Source: Burhinus oedicnemus | Lineage: Eukaryota > Chordata > Aves > Charadriiformes > Burhinidae | Assembly: GCA_008921705.1 (NCBI GenBank) | Contig: VFFE01007653.1 | Coordinates: forward strand, 97,397 to 161,396 | Direction of reading: 5' to 3' | DNA length: 64,000 nt | Shown: in pieces, positions 36,761 through 50,500 of the stretch | How the letters are laid out: each line of letters begins with the position of its first letter | Position numbering within the stretch: the stretch's first letter is position 1 | Translations under genes and position numbers: made by a program | Notes under the pieces: generated by a model | The model's input: the letters and a program-made list of their open reading frames with translations, nothing else | The model's database searches: none | What the model was told of the DNA's origin: nothing

Positions 36761-38262
36761 ATAGAATCATAGAATCATTTAGGTTGGAAAAGACCTTTAA
36801 GATCATCAAGCCCAACCATTAACCTAACACTGCTGAGTCCACCACTGCACCATGTCCCTAAGCACCACGTCTACATGTCTTTTAAATACCCCCAGTGATA
36901 GTGACTCAACCACTGCCCTGGGCAGCCTCTTCCAATGTTCGATGACCCTTTCAGGGAAGAAATTTTTCCTTATATCCAATTTACCTCCCCTGGCCATTTC
37001 CTCTTGTCCTATCACTTGTTACTTGGGAGAAGAGACTAACACCCACCTCTCTACAACCTCCTTTCAGGTAGTTGTAGAGAGCGATAAGGTCTCCCCTCAG
37101 CCTCCTTTTCTCCAGGCTAAACAACCCCAGCTGCCTCAGTGGCTCCTCGTAAGACTTGTGATCTAGACTCCTCACCAGTTTTGTTGCTTTTCCTTGGACG
37201 TGCTCTAGCACCTCAATGTCCCTCCTGCAGTGAGGGGCCCAAAACTGAATACAGTATTCGAGGCGGGGCCTCACCAGTGCCAAGCACAGGGGGATAATCA
37301 CTTCCCTAATCCTTCTGGCCACACTATTTTTGATACAAGCCAGGATGCTACTGCCCTTCTTGGATACCTGGGCACACTGCTGGCTCATATTCATCCAGCT
37401 GTCGACCGACACCCCCGGATCCTTTTCTGCCAGGCAGCTTTCCAGCCACTCTTCCCCAAGCCTGTAGCACTGCATGGGGTTGTTGTGACCCAAGTGCAGG
37501 ACCTGGCATTCAGCCTTGTTGAATCTCATACTGTTGGCCTCCCGCCATCAATCCAGCCTGTCCAGATCCCTCTGTAGAGCCTTCCTACCCTCAAGCATGT
37601 TGACACTCCTGCCCAACTTGATGGCATTGCAAATTTACTGAGGGTGCACTCAATCCCCTCATCCAGATCGTTGATAAAGATATTAAACAGAACTGGCCCC
37701 AATACTGAGTTCTGGGGAACACCACTTGTGACCAGCTGCCAACTGGATTTAACTCCATTCACAACTCTTTGGGCTCAGCCATCCAGCCAGCGTTTTACAC
37801 AGCAGAGTACACCAGTCCAAGCCATGATTAGCCAGTTATTCCAGGAGAATGCTGTGGGAAACAGTGTCAAAGGCTTTACTAACGTCCAGGTAAACAACAT
37901 CCACAGTCTTTCCCTCATCCACTAGGCGGGTCACCTTGTCATAGAAGGAGATCAGGTTAGTCAAGCAGGACCTGCATTTCATGAACCCATGCTGGCTGGG
38001 CCTGATCACCTGGTTGTCCTGCACATGCTCCATGATGGCACTCAGGATGATCTGCTCCATAACCTTCCCCCAGCACTGAGGTCAGACTGACAGGCCTGTA
38101 GTTCCCCGGATCCTCCTTCCGGCCCTTCTTGTGGATGGGCGTTACATGTGCTAACCTCCAGTCAACAGGGACCTCCCTGGTTAGCCAGGACTGCTGATAA
38201 ATGATGGAAAGTGGCCTGGTGAGCACTGCCGCCAGCTCCCTCAGTACCCTTGGGTAGATCCC
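36761..38262 (-). mobile_element. CR1 LINE, longest copy in the window
   Basis: About 1.5 kb on the minus strand. The 3' end (ATTCTATGATTCTAT in reverse) is at 36761 and the 5' truncation is near 38262, inside the reverse-transcriptase region. It shares its 3' sequence (TTTAGGTTGGAAAAGACCTTTAAGATCATCAAG type) with the copy at 63045, so both belong to one CR1 subfamily. Carries ORF2 from the RT N-terminal blocks to the C-terminus but with frameshifts. Confidence 0.97.
36824..38226 (-). pseudogene. CR1 ORF2 reverse transcriptase, frameshifted
   Basis: Minus-strand blocks in order: PIHKKGRKEDPGNYRPVSLTS (RT start), NQVIRPSQHGFMK, VVYLDVSKAFDTVSH (motif A with its Asp), [21 protein letters not shown] (motif B), then CTLSKFA, where the catalytic FADD should follow. 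There the family-typical GCAGATGAC becomes GCAATGCC (near 37632-37640), a one-base loss that destroys both aspartates and shifts the frame. A further shift lies near 38060. Downstream blocks ([36 protein letters not shown]) persist in other frames. Catalytically dead. Confidence 0.85.
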
Positions 38263-41200
38263 ATTTTTTCTTAAATGCTTTCTATGTCCTAACTTCTGTT
38301 CCCTGTGTGAGGCATATTGGCAGTAAATTAGTATGGCATTTTCGATAATGCAGGGCTAGAATTGCTCTCAGTGAGAATTCTTGGACAGGTCTGTGACTAT
38401 GTATTGTGGATGCTATTGAAAAACAGTTTCAAATCTGAGTTGTAATTTTTTAATTTTATTTTTTAACTGTTAAAAATCTGTTTATGACTTTTATCCCTCA
38501 CCCATTTTCTTGGATAGCTGTGCTCCTTGCTGTTTGACAGGTTGGCTTAAAACTGGTTTTGATCTAACCTGTCTGTACCCTGCCTGTGGACAGCACAGCA
38601 ATCCATCCTGCCCCTCATTGTTTACAAAGCTGGTACAACACTGGCAGCAGTGAAAGATAGTGTTGAGACTTGCCTACTGAAAAGGACAAAGTCAGACTTG
38701 CTGTTGGCAGTATAATTAAGTGATATTAAATAAAATACCCCTCCCCCTAAAATACTGCGTGCATGTATGACAGTATGCCCTTGTTCCCTTTCTGTACCTT
38801 TATTATAATTTTTCCCTTTTATTTTCCATGGAAGGAGAAAAAAAGGTTTATAATTAATTTGAATAAAAATTATTTAGTTATGTTAGAAACTTTGGGAAAG
38901 TTCCCATTTCTCAACCAATTCTAGGTATAGCTCAGTCTTTGCTTGTTCAGTTACCATAACAACTTAGGATGGGACATTTATTTCTCGAATCCTTTACCTT
39001 GCTTCCTGTGGTATGTTCCAGCATAAGCCTGCAATTTCCCCTGTGTGCACAAGCAGTTTTCTGACATTTTTGACTGGCTCAGGGAGCTGAGACTCTCAGG
39101 AACTTGAGTTTAGGACTACAGGGGCAGTGGATATACAAGGCTAAAAACCTATTGCTTTACTGTAACACATATGCTAATATAACTCAGCCTTCTCTTGTTT
39201 GCATATTTTCTAGGGAACATTATTCAAATTAATTAATTTGCATTGAGCAGTGAATATTAAGCATTGCCACTACTTAATACTTGAAATGCTGCCTTGCATA
39301 AGCTTCATTGCTGTACTACTTAACTTTCAGATGGGTATTTTTTTTTGCCTGCAGTATCGCCTATGTCTGTCATCTTCACATTAGTGTTTTTATTAAACTT
39401 TGTTAAAGAAGGAACATGATGATTCTTACATCGATGATGTAAGAATCATCATTGATGGAAGAGAAAGTGGATAAAAATCGGTCAGTAATAAAAGAATAAA
39501 GGAGTTTTTTAAAAAAATCGAAGATACCAATGTTAAATTAAAACCTATATCTGGCTTCTTTCTTCCTTCCTCCTCCTGGGACATAGCATTGCAATGATTT
39601 TGAGGCAAGGAGGAGAGAATATTTCTAAAAGTCACGAAAAATATGGAGTATAAAAATTTCACCCATACATAGTTGCAGATATATTTTTGCTGCATTACGC
39701 ACCAGTCCTATGTGCTGCACACAGCTGCTTAAACTGAAGATAAGATGCAACTTGTACTGAGTTAAGGTTAGTATCTTTGCCCACTGAAATACCATTTGGG
39801 GTGTATATCAAACCCCCATGCTGATTGCTTGGATATTAAATACCAACAGTTCGGTAAGACCATACAAGCTTTTGCAGAAATTACTCCTCAGCTCAGTGCA
39901 AATGTGGGAAGGGTAAAAGTTTGTGATATTCCTTTCCGAGGTAGTGTTCTCTGGTGGTACAACCCTTTGCAATGTGAGGCCAGAAGGACACTTTAGAATG
40001 CAACCTCATTAGAGAGCTGAAACTTAAATAATTTAATTTATTAATTGAAAACTTCATTTTTCAAAGCTGTTAGGTTGGAAGGCTCAGTGATCACTAGATT
40101 AATTTGGTTTAAAATGCAAAAACAAACCTTAGAATAATGAAAATAGCACAGAAATAAGGCTGTCCTCAGTTCTACTGGTTGACATGTAATGGCTCTGATA
40201 CGTATGCTTCAGAAAACGTACAAGATTGTGTTTGGTTTTGAATTTAGCTTGGTAAAGACTGTTCTTTGTACTTCAACTCTGGTTTTTGTTTTCATCCAAT
40301 ATACCAATATGTATGATCTGTAGATTAAATCATGGGAGTTGTCTGAAATACAACATGAAATATGCCAATACATATATTAACGGATGTTTTACTGTGTTTC
40401 ATGAGCCATCTTCAGTTGCTGTCTTTCATTGAGAAGTTTTGTCACCTAAAAGTTGATAAAGGGATAACTCATAGGCATTCATGTGTGTGTTATCACTAAT
40501 ATAAAGACGTTAGGTGGTTTGATAATGCTGTTTTGATTTCAAAATGCAAACTGTTTTGCCATGTAGAATAGCAGCTTCTCCCTGTGTCACAGTTTTCATA
40601 GTATGTTAAGTTGTGAAAGAGCTTTTTGTATTCTTGCAATTTCTCTTTTTTTTTCTCTCATTTTCATGATTTTTGGGAAAGCCCCAAATTACTCAGTTAT
40701 TATGCTAACTTATTTCAAGGATTTATACTTTTTTATGCTGTGTTTTTGTTTGTGATTTTCCTCTCTGAATTCAGCACATTTGTACAAAATAGTTATTTTT
40801 GAAAACGTGTGCTGTCTGTGTACTTGTTCTGTAAGTCAGTCAGTTTGAGGGAGAATTAATGTAAATGTTGAATCAGAGCTGAGAAGCTCCAGTTCCAAGT
40901 ACTTCTTCCAATTGCCTATTTCTGTGATTATTTTTTTTTATTTGCACAGTAAAGCTGTTCTGACACTTGTCTAAAATTGGGCAAATACAAAAACTGCTTA
41001 TCACTTTAGTTGAGAAGATAGAGTTATTAATCTCTAGATATCTTATTTGAAATGTTTTAATTGGATGGATGATCTTAAATTGTACTACTTTTATTACACA
41101 CTTCATAGCAATGAATTTCATTATCAGTTCACACAGAAAAGTAGGTGCACAAGGGATGCATTAACCGTATCATGTGTGTAGGGAAGGCATGTGCGTTTTC

Positions 41201-42996
41201 TTTAAGAGAAAACAAAAGCTTATAAACTGCGAGAGGAAATGAACTTATTTAATTCCCTAAAGTCTCAGTTCAGATTTCATTAAATATTTGAGTTGCTAAG
41301 ATGCTGGTGTATATTGGATTTTGAATGAATAACATAGAAGATAGTCTGGGGAAAGTCCTTGTCCCAGACACGTTATCTGCAGCTGCTCGACTTGACAGAA
41401 TCAAATACAGCTTCAGAGCCATCAGAGTAATAAGTGTAATGAGTAAGTAAACTTTTCTAATAGAACAGCTTTTTCCTCTTGGTATTGGGTTCCTAGCCAC
41501 CACCTCTGTGTTACACCAAAGTTACTAAACAGCACCTGTCAGCACAGCACTCTGCTACATCTGTCACGCTGAACTCTTTGTGAAATTGGTATATAACAAG
41601 TAAGTATTACTCTCAAGATTACTAGAAGAGCATGGAAGGTTTTTTTCTGATGGTGAATTTATGGCATTTGTATAATTTCACAATTCAACACCTGACATAG
41701 AAACCTTGACAAAATTTTATTTGGAGGTAATTTTTTGACTACTTTCTTGTGTGTACGTCCTGTTCCTGTTTTCATGAAACAGCTTGTTATTGCTACTTGT
41801 TCCTCTGAAAGAAATACTGTTTTGCTTTGGAACACTAGAATGATAAGGGGGCAAAAGAGCAGGAGCAAATGAAGTCCAGGCAACTCTGTTTAAGAAGAAG
41901 AGGAAAAACAAACTAAAAAGTTGTTAATCAACATGCAAGTAGCACGTTCATATTGTTGAAAAAACTTATGTTGAATACAAGGCATGTAAGACGCGGACTT
42001 TCTCAGCTGGGGTGGCGATCTTCTTGTGTTTTCTTGACTTCAGAATTGGCCTAAGCATGTTACAGTACCAGGTGGCTCCTGGACTACTTGCCAGGTGATT
42101 GCTTTTCTCCTACCTGTCTGCCTTGGCTCAATGTACCTGTCGTTCATATTCTTCCTGGCATAGTCCTGAGGATCAAGGGTCAGGGGAACATGAGTATCTA
42201 GGATGTGAAAGAATTCTGTTAGGTGCTTCTTGGTCACTAAAGACTACATTAAATATTTTTGTTCTAGTGTGAATGGTTGTGAGGGATCAGGTGTTTAAAT
42301 AAAAGAGCCATGAGATATATACATATGGGTACAGACATGGAGGGCATGGTGCACGCAAATCGAAACTATTCCTGGATGTATCTGTAGTGTGTATTCCTTC
42401 TGCCTGAGCGTGCACTGTTTGGACTTCTCTTTCATCATTCTGCTGCTTGATGAAGAATTGTTACTTGTGCTATTAAATTTGATAGCTAAATTTCATGGTT
42501 TACAAAGGAATGAGTGAAAAAGCAAACATGGTTCCATTTAAGGTACTTTGTTCATTGTTGGATGAATGTAATAAAGTGGAAACCAATCCCATTAGGGATA
42601 GTGAAGTTACATTTTGAAACAATCCCCGTTTAACTTCTCAGTTTGTGTCGAATTTTTTTATGGCAGAAGTGGAAAAACCTCAGCTTTAAACTTGAAGCAT
42701 TTTATGAAGTTTCACCTAGTTAATGATACTGTCAGCTTCTGAGGAAGGAAGGAAAAATCTTTCTTATATGTTCTTCAGTTTTAGTGGTGCAAGTGTATGA
42801 GTCACTGCTCCTTATATATGTTCAGTTTTGAGCTCACTGCAAAAAATTGGATTAGTCAAACTGATTCTGAAAGGTGCTTTTGTGGAATCTATTAAGAACT
42901 CCAGGGACAAAAATAATCAATATTACTTTTTTCTTCTGTTTCCTTTTTTTATTACTTTTTACCCATTTGTACTTCCCCTCTTCTCTCCCCTGTCAG
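38263..42996. other. Unique DNA apart from one palindrome
   Basis: No repeat family or gene recognised. The 39416-39452 palindrome is the only strong structure. Confidence 0.5.
39416..39452. repeat. 37-bp near-perfect palindrome (17-bp arms, 3-nt centre)
   Basis: Left arm 39416-39432 and right arm 39436-39452 are exact reverse complements (arm ATGATGATTCTTACATC) around GAT. Such tight palindromes form hairpins and are unusual in unique DNA. Confidence 0.95.
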
Positions 42997-43134
42997 TGGT
43001 GCTCCCTGTTAACCATAAAAGTCGTGGTCACCCTAAAGCTAAACCGAGTGCTGTATTCTATATTTGACGACGGCCTGAAGTGGATGCTTACAGAAGAGTA
43101 TAAGAGGGCATGCACAGAACAATGCCTGCTCTGA
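42997..43134 (+). other. Candidate terminal exon, unknown protein
   Basis: A very long pyrimidine tract (42930-42990) ends in CTCCCCTGTCAG (AG 42995-42996). A phase-0 frame then stays open for 45 codons, with protein-like composition (VVVTLKLNRVLYSIFDDGLKW, EEYKRACTEQC), to TGA at 43132-43134. AATAAA occurs at 43319-43324. It fits a last exon, but upstream exons were not found and the product is not recognised. Confidence 0.2.
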
Positions 43135-44393
43135 CATAGCCTCCCAGCTTCTGTCACGGTTATATGCATTGCAAATTATACCAGTGGTTTGAATTTTAAA
43201 TATCTGCTTTGTTTTGGGTTAATTCCAGAAATGCCCAGACAAGGAAAATAACAAATGAGTAGATTTTTTGAATTCTAAATATGAGAACAGTCTCCACTTT
43301 TGATCCTTCACTCTTGATAAATAAAGCATTGTTGCTTTGCAGGCACTATGAAGAAGTCCTTTAAATGTTGCGAATATCCTTTCACTTAATAGTGTGTTTC
43401 AGAAAGGTGTTATCCTTGGGACAGCACATGCTTTTCCAATAACAATGAACAACAAATGCCAAGCTTTTTTTTTTTTTATAGTAAAATGTGAGTTATATTA
43501 GTGTTTCATGGGTTGCAGAATGACTTCCCAGGTGCTTTACGTGGTTAGAGTTTGGAACAAAATATGAAGAACGAGGTCTTTTTTTCTGCTGGATGAAAAT
43601 AAAGTTATTTGTTACACTATACCTATTAAAATATGGAATTCCATGCAGCTTCTTATCTAGTATCTGAGCTCATGCTACTTTTTCAGCACTTTTATTTAGA
43701 ATATGATTAAACATGTACAGTTTTGAGCTTTATTATACATATTTCTTCACAAGACTTGCAAGAAACCAACTAAGATGGACTCTGGATTAACAGCTTGGTG
43801 AATAATCTGTGTTCCAAACAGGTACAATAACAGCAATTGCTGAGACATGCTGCCTTAGCAGTATGCCTGTGGCATCTCGTCAATGGAACGCAGTGTAACC
43901 GTTTTACATGTGTACTAAACTGGTTCTTACAATGTCATCTTTGTGGGCACATTTACTTGAAAATCAACAAAATTCCTGCTAAGGGCAGGAGTCCTTGTAA
44001 CGAATGCCCACAAGTCTGTTTTTTTCCTTACAAATTTGTTAGTAGTTGGATTAAAAATTGGTCTTAAAATCCATGTATGCAGTATAACTGTGCATGTTCT
44101 CATTATTCGTATACCTTTCTGTATCTTTGTAACTGCTCGGTTTGTCCAGCAAGTATCATGAAGTATCTAGGCTTTGTGATAAGCATGTCTACCCTTTGTG
44201 TAAACCTGATATTTAAATCAGGGATTTCGATGATCGACCTTAGCAAAGAATTCAGATGGCTAACCTCATAAGGAAGTGTAAGTTTCAGTGACTAATTTCC
44301 AAGTTCTCTTTTTTCATGTCACTTTTAAGTCAGTTTGTCTGCCTGTCTCTTCCCCCTCCTCCTCCTCACTCCGCCTTCTTCCCTCCCCTCCAG

Positions 44394-44521
44394 CCTTTGG
44401 CAAGAAACAGTTTTTAAAGGGGTTTGTAATTTTGATTGGAATTCAGTCCTTCATCTTCACTGCTCTCGAATGAAAACTAGTTCATCTTTGTGCCTTCTAG
44501 CTGATTTATTTCAACAATAAA
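44394..44521 (+). other. Candidate terminal exon with close polyadenylation signal
   Basis: A 60-bp C/T tract (44333-44390) ends in CCCTCCAG (AG 44392-44393). The frame then reads FGKKQFLKGFVILIGIQSF with a hydrophobic, membrane-like stretch, and stops at TGA 44471-44473. AATAAA follows at 44516-44521. Short and unrecognised; the acceptor is excellent but the coding length (26 codons) carries little weight. Confidence 0.18.
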
Positions 44522-47500
44522 ATCAGATAATAAGGAACTGTATTAAGGTTTTCTACACATTTCTCAGAGGCCACCAAACAGCTTTTATTTGATAGTGTAA
44601 AGGACATGAAAAACTATGCAGAATTAGACCCTAAAACCAAGAGATAAATAACAAAATTGTCTTATTATGTGACCAATCATTTATCCATCTAGTTCTGCAG
44701 TAAAAACAAACAACTCCCCCCTCCTCCCCAAAACAGAATGGCAATAAATATAATTGCACAAGGAAGAAAGAGGTAGCAGTGCAACAAGTATATTTACACA
44801 TTTAATATTAATTTGTTTTTTGCTGTCTTGCTGTCACTTTATGCGTCCAATCTGGTTTAGTATTTATGACATTTACATACTTTTACTAAATTGTTATTTA
44901 AAGGAAATATTTCCTATTGTACTTTTGAAGGAGAGTTACACTAAATGAAAATCATGGCTTGTTTTCTGAGACTCCTCGTTTAATTTCTGCTGCATGTGAA
45001 TATGGTAACTTTCCTCAGGCAGCTGATAGCTAATGTCATGGTATGCATGAGGGAGAGCAGCCCTGAATTTTAATGAATGCCTCAGCATCAGAAGTTTAGG
45101 TCTACTGATGTTCCTCTTCTTTATCCAACCTGACATTTGTCACACAAAAAAGTAAGCTGTAGGGCATAGTTTTCCTGGGGGAGAGGATGTGGAATAAGAA
45201 ACTTGCGTGTGGCTGTGGTTTGTGATGTTGGTTTTCCGCCACAGATGCAGGCTCTGTCATAGTTTGCTGCTGGCTGGTGTGAGGATTTCTCTGTGCCAGC
45301 AGGTGTAGCTCAGTAATTGCTGAAACCAACAGGAAACCTCCCAAATGAGCGGCAACCCTGTTTGTGTGAGAACCATTCAACTAGAGGATAAATTTTAAGC
45401 ATCTATTTCTAAGCTAAAGTAAGTCCTCCAGAAGTAGTATTTCTGTACTTTAAAAGTAATACTCTGTGAGTGGCATCTAATCCCTTTTTCTTCCACAAGA
45501 CAACTTCAGTGGTGACAATAACTCCTGTTGTTTCCCCGCTCTATTTTATCATTGTGTCTTTGCCTTGCTGTTGAGAGGCTTCTTAAGTGGAGCTACTTTC
45601 TTATTGCTTACAGTAAGTCCACACCTGTGTGATTTTCTGGACAAGCCAGGATTGGGCATGGTTTTGTGCCGTTCATACTTGCTCAAGGAAGTGCTGTCAA
45701 GACCACACTTTTATTTTTCCATAGCTGTTAATAGTGGAGGATTAAGAAGTCCTTCAAATAGTTTCTACCACCTAAGGATTCATCTTTTTTTTCCTGTAAA
45801 GAAGGCAAAAGTGTTCCTAGCAGTAGGGGAGAACACAAGACTCTTTGGGCATCTCCTCATGTACTTCCAATGCTGAATGTATTTGACTGAGTGTTCTAAC
45901 AAAATGCTGAGAAGGAAATTCTGGTAGCCTATACTTCTACTGAAGGCAATGAAGGATACTACTTGAAAAACATAATCAAAATCCATGCAGTAGGGCCTTC
46001 AGCCTGACGTCAGCCTACCACAGCCTGTTGCATACTCCTTTAACAACCTGAAACAGATGCAAGCAATTAGACATTAAAGAATGTTGAAACAGCAGCTGTT
46101 GTAATTCCACAAAAGAGAGCATAAGGGTCCCAAGGTAAAAACAGGTGTAGGTAAGGTAGCAAAGTGTTGGTAGGAGATAACATTGCTTTACATTTGATGA
46201 AATGAGAATATTGCTTCTGTATCACACAAAATAACTCAGTTAAACTAAGCAGATTCAGGATATCCAGGACTTGTCTGGTACAGTGCTTCCATATGTTTAA
46301 TGTCATTGAGATGACTTTCAGCACTTGTTTAAAACCTTTACTCCTATCTCTTCTTGCATCCTTTTTTTTCCTGTCTTTTCATTAATTTTTTCATGCTTCA
46401 AATGTGGGCTTTCTAGCTTGTTGATTGGAGGCCTTATTTGCTGCTCAGTGTTTGATGCCTGAAGCACTGTAGTGTTTCTGTATCCATTAGATCAAGAGTA
46501 TTAAATATTGCCTATGAATACTGATTGGAAATAATGCAATGTCAAGTGCCTTCTTGACTTTTACAAAATCTGGGCTGTTTTTCCTGAATATTCACTGTGA
46601 TAAATATACAAGTCACTTGCTGTTTTCTTTAGGTTTTTGCCTTGGATTAACATGTACAGTTTCCTGCATGTAAAGAAAATGTTCCTCCTTGATATCATTA
46701 CTAGGGCTGTTTATTTCCAAAGTGTGTGGAAAGTGGGGAATTTACAAAATTAAAAAGTGAGATGATGGTAACTTAAATGCAATGCAGCTTCATTTTAGTT
46801 ACAGTTATTTTGAAATGTTAATAAATAAGAATATAAAACTTGCAAAGGGTGTATTCCTTTTAAAAAAAATTACATGGCAGGTTGACAGGAAGAGTGAAAG
46901 TGACTTTTTGTTAACTATAGTATCTGTCTGAAAATGACTTGCCCCATCAAAATAGGTTAGTATGTTATTACATCTTCTTCATTCAGTCTCTGTGTTGGAC
47001 TTCCTACATTTGTATTGGAAGATGTCTCCAAAATCTTGACACTCTTTAAAATAAGTAACTACTTTGTGAAAAAAACCCCAAAGGAATTTTGGCTCATTGT
47101 TGGAACTTCCAAAAGTCATGGCTGCACATTATTGTGCTTTCTGGAAATTGCAGTACTTACTTTTACCAGGAAAAAAAGTGGTTAGTTTTAAAGGTAATGG
47201 TGTGGGGGAAGCAAGGGAACTCAGGGAGGGGGAAGATGCATGTTAGTTTCCAGGCAGCTAACATTCAAAGAAGGGACAAAGTGTGCAGAATAAACATTAA
47301 TTTGGGGGGAGCAGAAGCGTATTCTAGCATATAGGCTTTAGAAAGTTATTGGTAACACTTTAGCTTTCTTGTTCAATTGTTTAAGTAAGTCAATGTGAAG
47401 TGTTTCACTTCTTGGAGAAGCCAGTGAAGAAAATGGCACCAATTCAGACTCATTTCTCCTTGATGTGAGGAAGTTATATTTCAGCCAATCTTTGCTGAGG

Positions 47501-50500
47501 AAATGGAGAAAGCACTAAGATGTCTGAAATCAGAAAAGTCTACAACTTTTAAAAGAAATGTTATTGATCCAGAAAATGCAGTTACAGTTCTATAGCTAAC
47601 TATTAAAGAGCATTCTTTCTTGTCGTCGATTGTCCTGCACCATTCCACGTTATTTTCACACTGACTGACTGGTTGCAGAGCGAGACCTTGCTGCCAGTGT
47701 CTGGCTGCAGATGAAGAACCTGTGTTAGAAAACAGCTTGCAAAAGAATGACAAATTTTGGAATTGACAGTAAAATTAGATTTGTTTGCCATGTCTACCTC
47801 CTCACCAAGGTGTCAAGAACAATATTTTTATGGATTCTCATGGTCACAATATTTGAAATAAAACAGTATTTTGAGACAAACAGTATTAAGTAATGCAAAA
47901 TAAGTTGAGAATGAGAAGGAACCACACAAGCGCATTTTGCTATGGTGCTGTAATTCTGGCTTTAATTCTTGTCACATATTTGTGAGCAACTTGTCCTTAT
48001 AATTTTAAAGCCATTCAGTCATGGAGATGAGTAAGGGATTTCTAGAAGATTGAAGATGACAAACTAGCATGTGGCAGCCACAAGCAACTGTTGAAAAACT
48101 GGATACTTGTAATCTTTCATCATTTGTAATGGTGACAACTTAGCAGCTTATGAGGAAAATAAATAGTATGAAACTTTTGCAGTCGGGTGCCCAGCATCTG
48201 AATTTCTCCTCTTTGGTGAAACAAATGTTTTCTTAAATGATTCCTTTGAGGAGAGTCTTAGTTGGAATAAAGTACGTTCACATTCCTTTGCCCTACTGAA
48301 CCAGACAGCAAGTTATTTGTGATTTCTCTTTTTTTCTGCTCAGGAAGAAGACTTGCTTCTACCTTCTCTAGCAGGTTTGGGATGAAATATGTCTCTTAAA
48401 GACTGCAATATTCTAAGCTTTTTATAATTTGAGTTGTAACAGTTTACAAAAGAGCTTTGGATGGACACAAAAATATTATAATAAGGAGAAATGAGCAGTT
48501 TCATGAATGAGCATCTATTTTCAAACAAGAAGTGCTGGAAATTTAAGAAAAATCCTTAAAAATGCCACAGATTTAATAACTGTCTACCTGATAAATATGA
48601 AAGTAGTATTCCTGGTATTTCTGAATAGTAAGAGTTGCCCAGATAAAGCTGGAAGTTTTTCACTTAAAACTTTTAAATGACTTGTTATTAGAAGACATTT
48701 CCGTAGCTTCTTTTTAAATTCTTTTTTTTTGGCTGGATATGGAGAAATGCAAACATTAATCTTAAATTTCTGGAACTAAAAATTTGTTGTTTTCTACTCA
48801 TTCTTTTTCCTCCTCCGTATTTATACCTTGTGTTTTTCCATGCCAAGATAAAAAACCCAAAAAACACCAAAAAAAAACGTAAGTGGAGAAAGAGAGAGAA
48901 GGAGGAAGAATAGGAGTAGAGAATCCAGTCTCCTGGATCATTTCCAACCTTGAAAAGACGGAAAAGACCGATAACTGATCTAATGCAGCAACCCAGGCCG
49001 AGCAGCCACAGAGCCCTGGTGGTGAAGAGCTGGTAGGAGCTGTGTGCTTTCTTGCTTTCATTCCAGTCTTGCTCCTTTGAGAACTCCTGAACTCTGTTTT
49101 TCTCTGTTTTGTTAGTAAATACCTACTGTGATGAAGTTCTTGTGTGTATGAGCATGGGGGAGCTCAGATTTTAGGGAGAAAAATTCTAAGTGTACCTAAC
49201 GTCGTGTGCATCTAGGAAATGCAGTAGTTGAAATAGATTGACTTTCTCATTTCATCTTCCTGATAATTAGCTAGCAGTTTTGGCGAATGTCAGATTAATT
49301 AATTGTTGCATAGGGATAATTCTCTGTGTCTGCCTGGCTGGCTTGGTTACTATTCTCTAGATAGAAAGAAACTTAGTTAAGTCAAGAATAGAAATACACC
49401 AGATCCTATATCTTCTATATAAAACACAGTGTTTGACCAGTGATTAGGCTGACTCCCTGCTTGGGCCTGGATTTTTATTCATTTAATGGCATTTTATCTC
49501 TCTTTTTATTTTTTTAGCCTCTAATTTATTTTTCTCTTGTTATATGAAGGTTAAGTAACATGCATTTTTCATAGTAGTATTCATACATCTCTCTATATAA
49601 GTCTACTTAAAAGCCTAATAAACACTTTTTTGCATGTGAACTGATCTGTTATTAAGGGAAAAAGAAATGTACTCCAAGGAATGGGAATAAATAACCAAAC
49701 GAGGGGGTAGAGAGTTTGTGTCTGCTTGTAATGAGAACTGTTTTCTTGGAATTTGTTTAAAAAGAGCAGTGATCCATTCCTCCTTAGTCCAAAAATAAGT
49801 ATGACTTTAGGATTATTCTCTTATGTGGGATTTAATACTGATTCTCAATACATTTCTTGAAGCAAAACTGTAAGAACTTGCAGAACTGCTCAGCTGCCTC
49901 TTACAGCAGCTATCCCTGGCACCTAACCTAAGGTGAGGAAGAGGGTATGCTCTGGGTGAAATGACATGCAGAGGCAGAACAGACCACAGCATTGTTGTGG
50001 TTGATTCTCTCTGGTGTAATATGCCAGAAACCACTAAGAAAATTAAAACTCCCTGTGCAACCCTATGTGCTGTCAGAGCTAACCTTCTAGTGACCTTCTT
50101 TGTCTTTAGGCTGAGAGGTCTGTAGAAGGCTACAAATGCTCGCCCTTGCATCCTGCTACATCAGCTGAAGACAGCCCTGCTGTGCTGCTCATCATCTTGT
50201 CTCTGGTACTGACCTAAAAGTCTGCTGCTGAAAGAAGAGTTGGTAAGGCTGCTTCTTGTATTGCTTCAGGCAAAGTCAACTGGGCAGGATTAAACACCTG
50301 ATGAAGGTGGTTTGAGTTATCTTAATTGGCCTGGATTGTGCTAGTGCATCATAACACACTTCTTCCACCGGCAAAGCCATTGGGAGGTTGGGTTAGGTGG
50401 ATGGTAAAAAAAAATAGCTAAGAGACAAGTAACACCTTCAGTTAACACTGATATTTGCTAAGCTGGATGTTGATGCGCTAGAAAACAACATTTCTTCAGG

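Noticed and set aside
37230..37577. 115-codon plus-strand frame inside the CR1 at 36.8-38.3 kb
   Set aside because: Antisense shadow of CR1 ORF2, which is on the minus strand.
48841..48915. A-rich tract as a retroposon tail
   Set aside because: Sequence on either side does not resemble a processed transcript and shows no target duplication; it is simple purine-rich low complexity.
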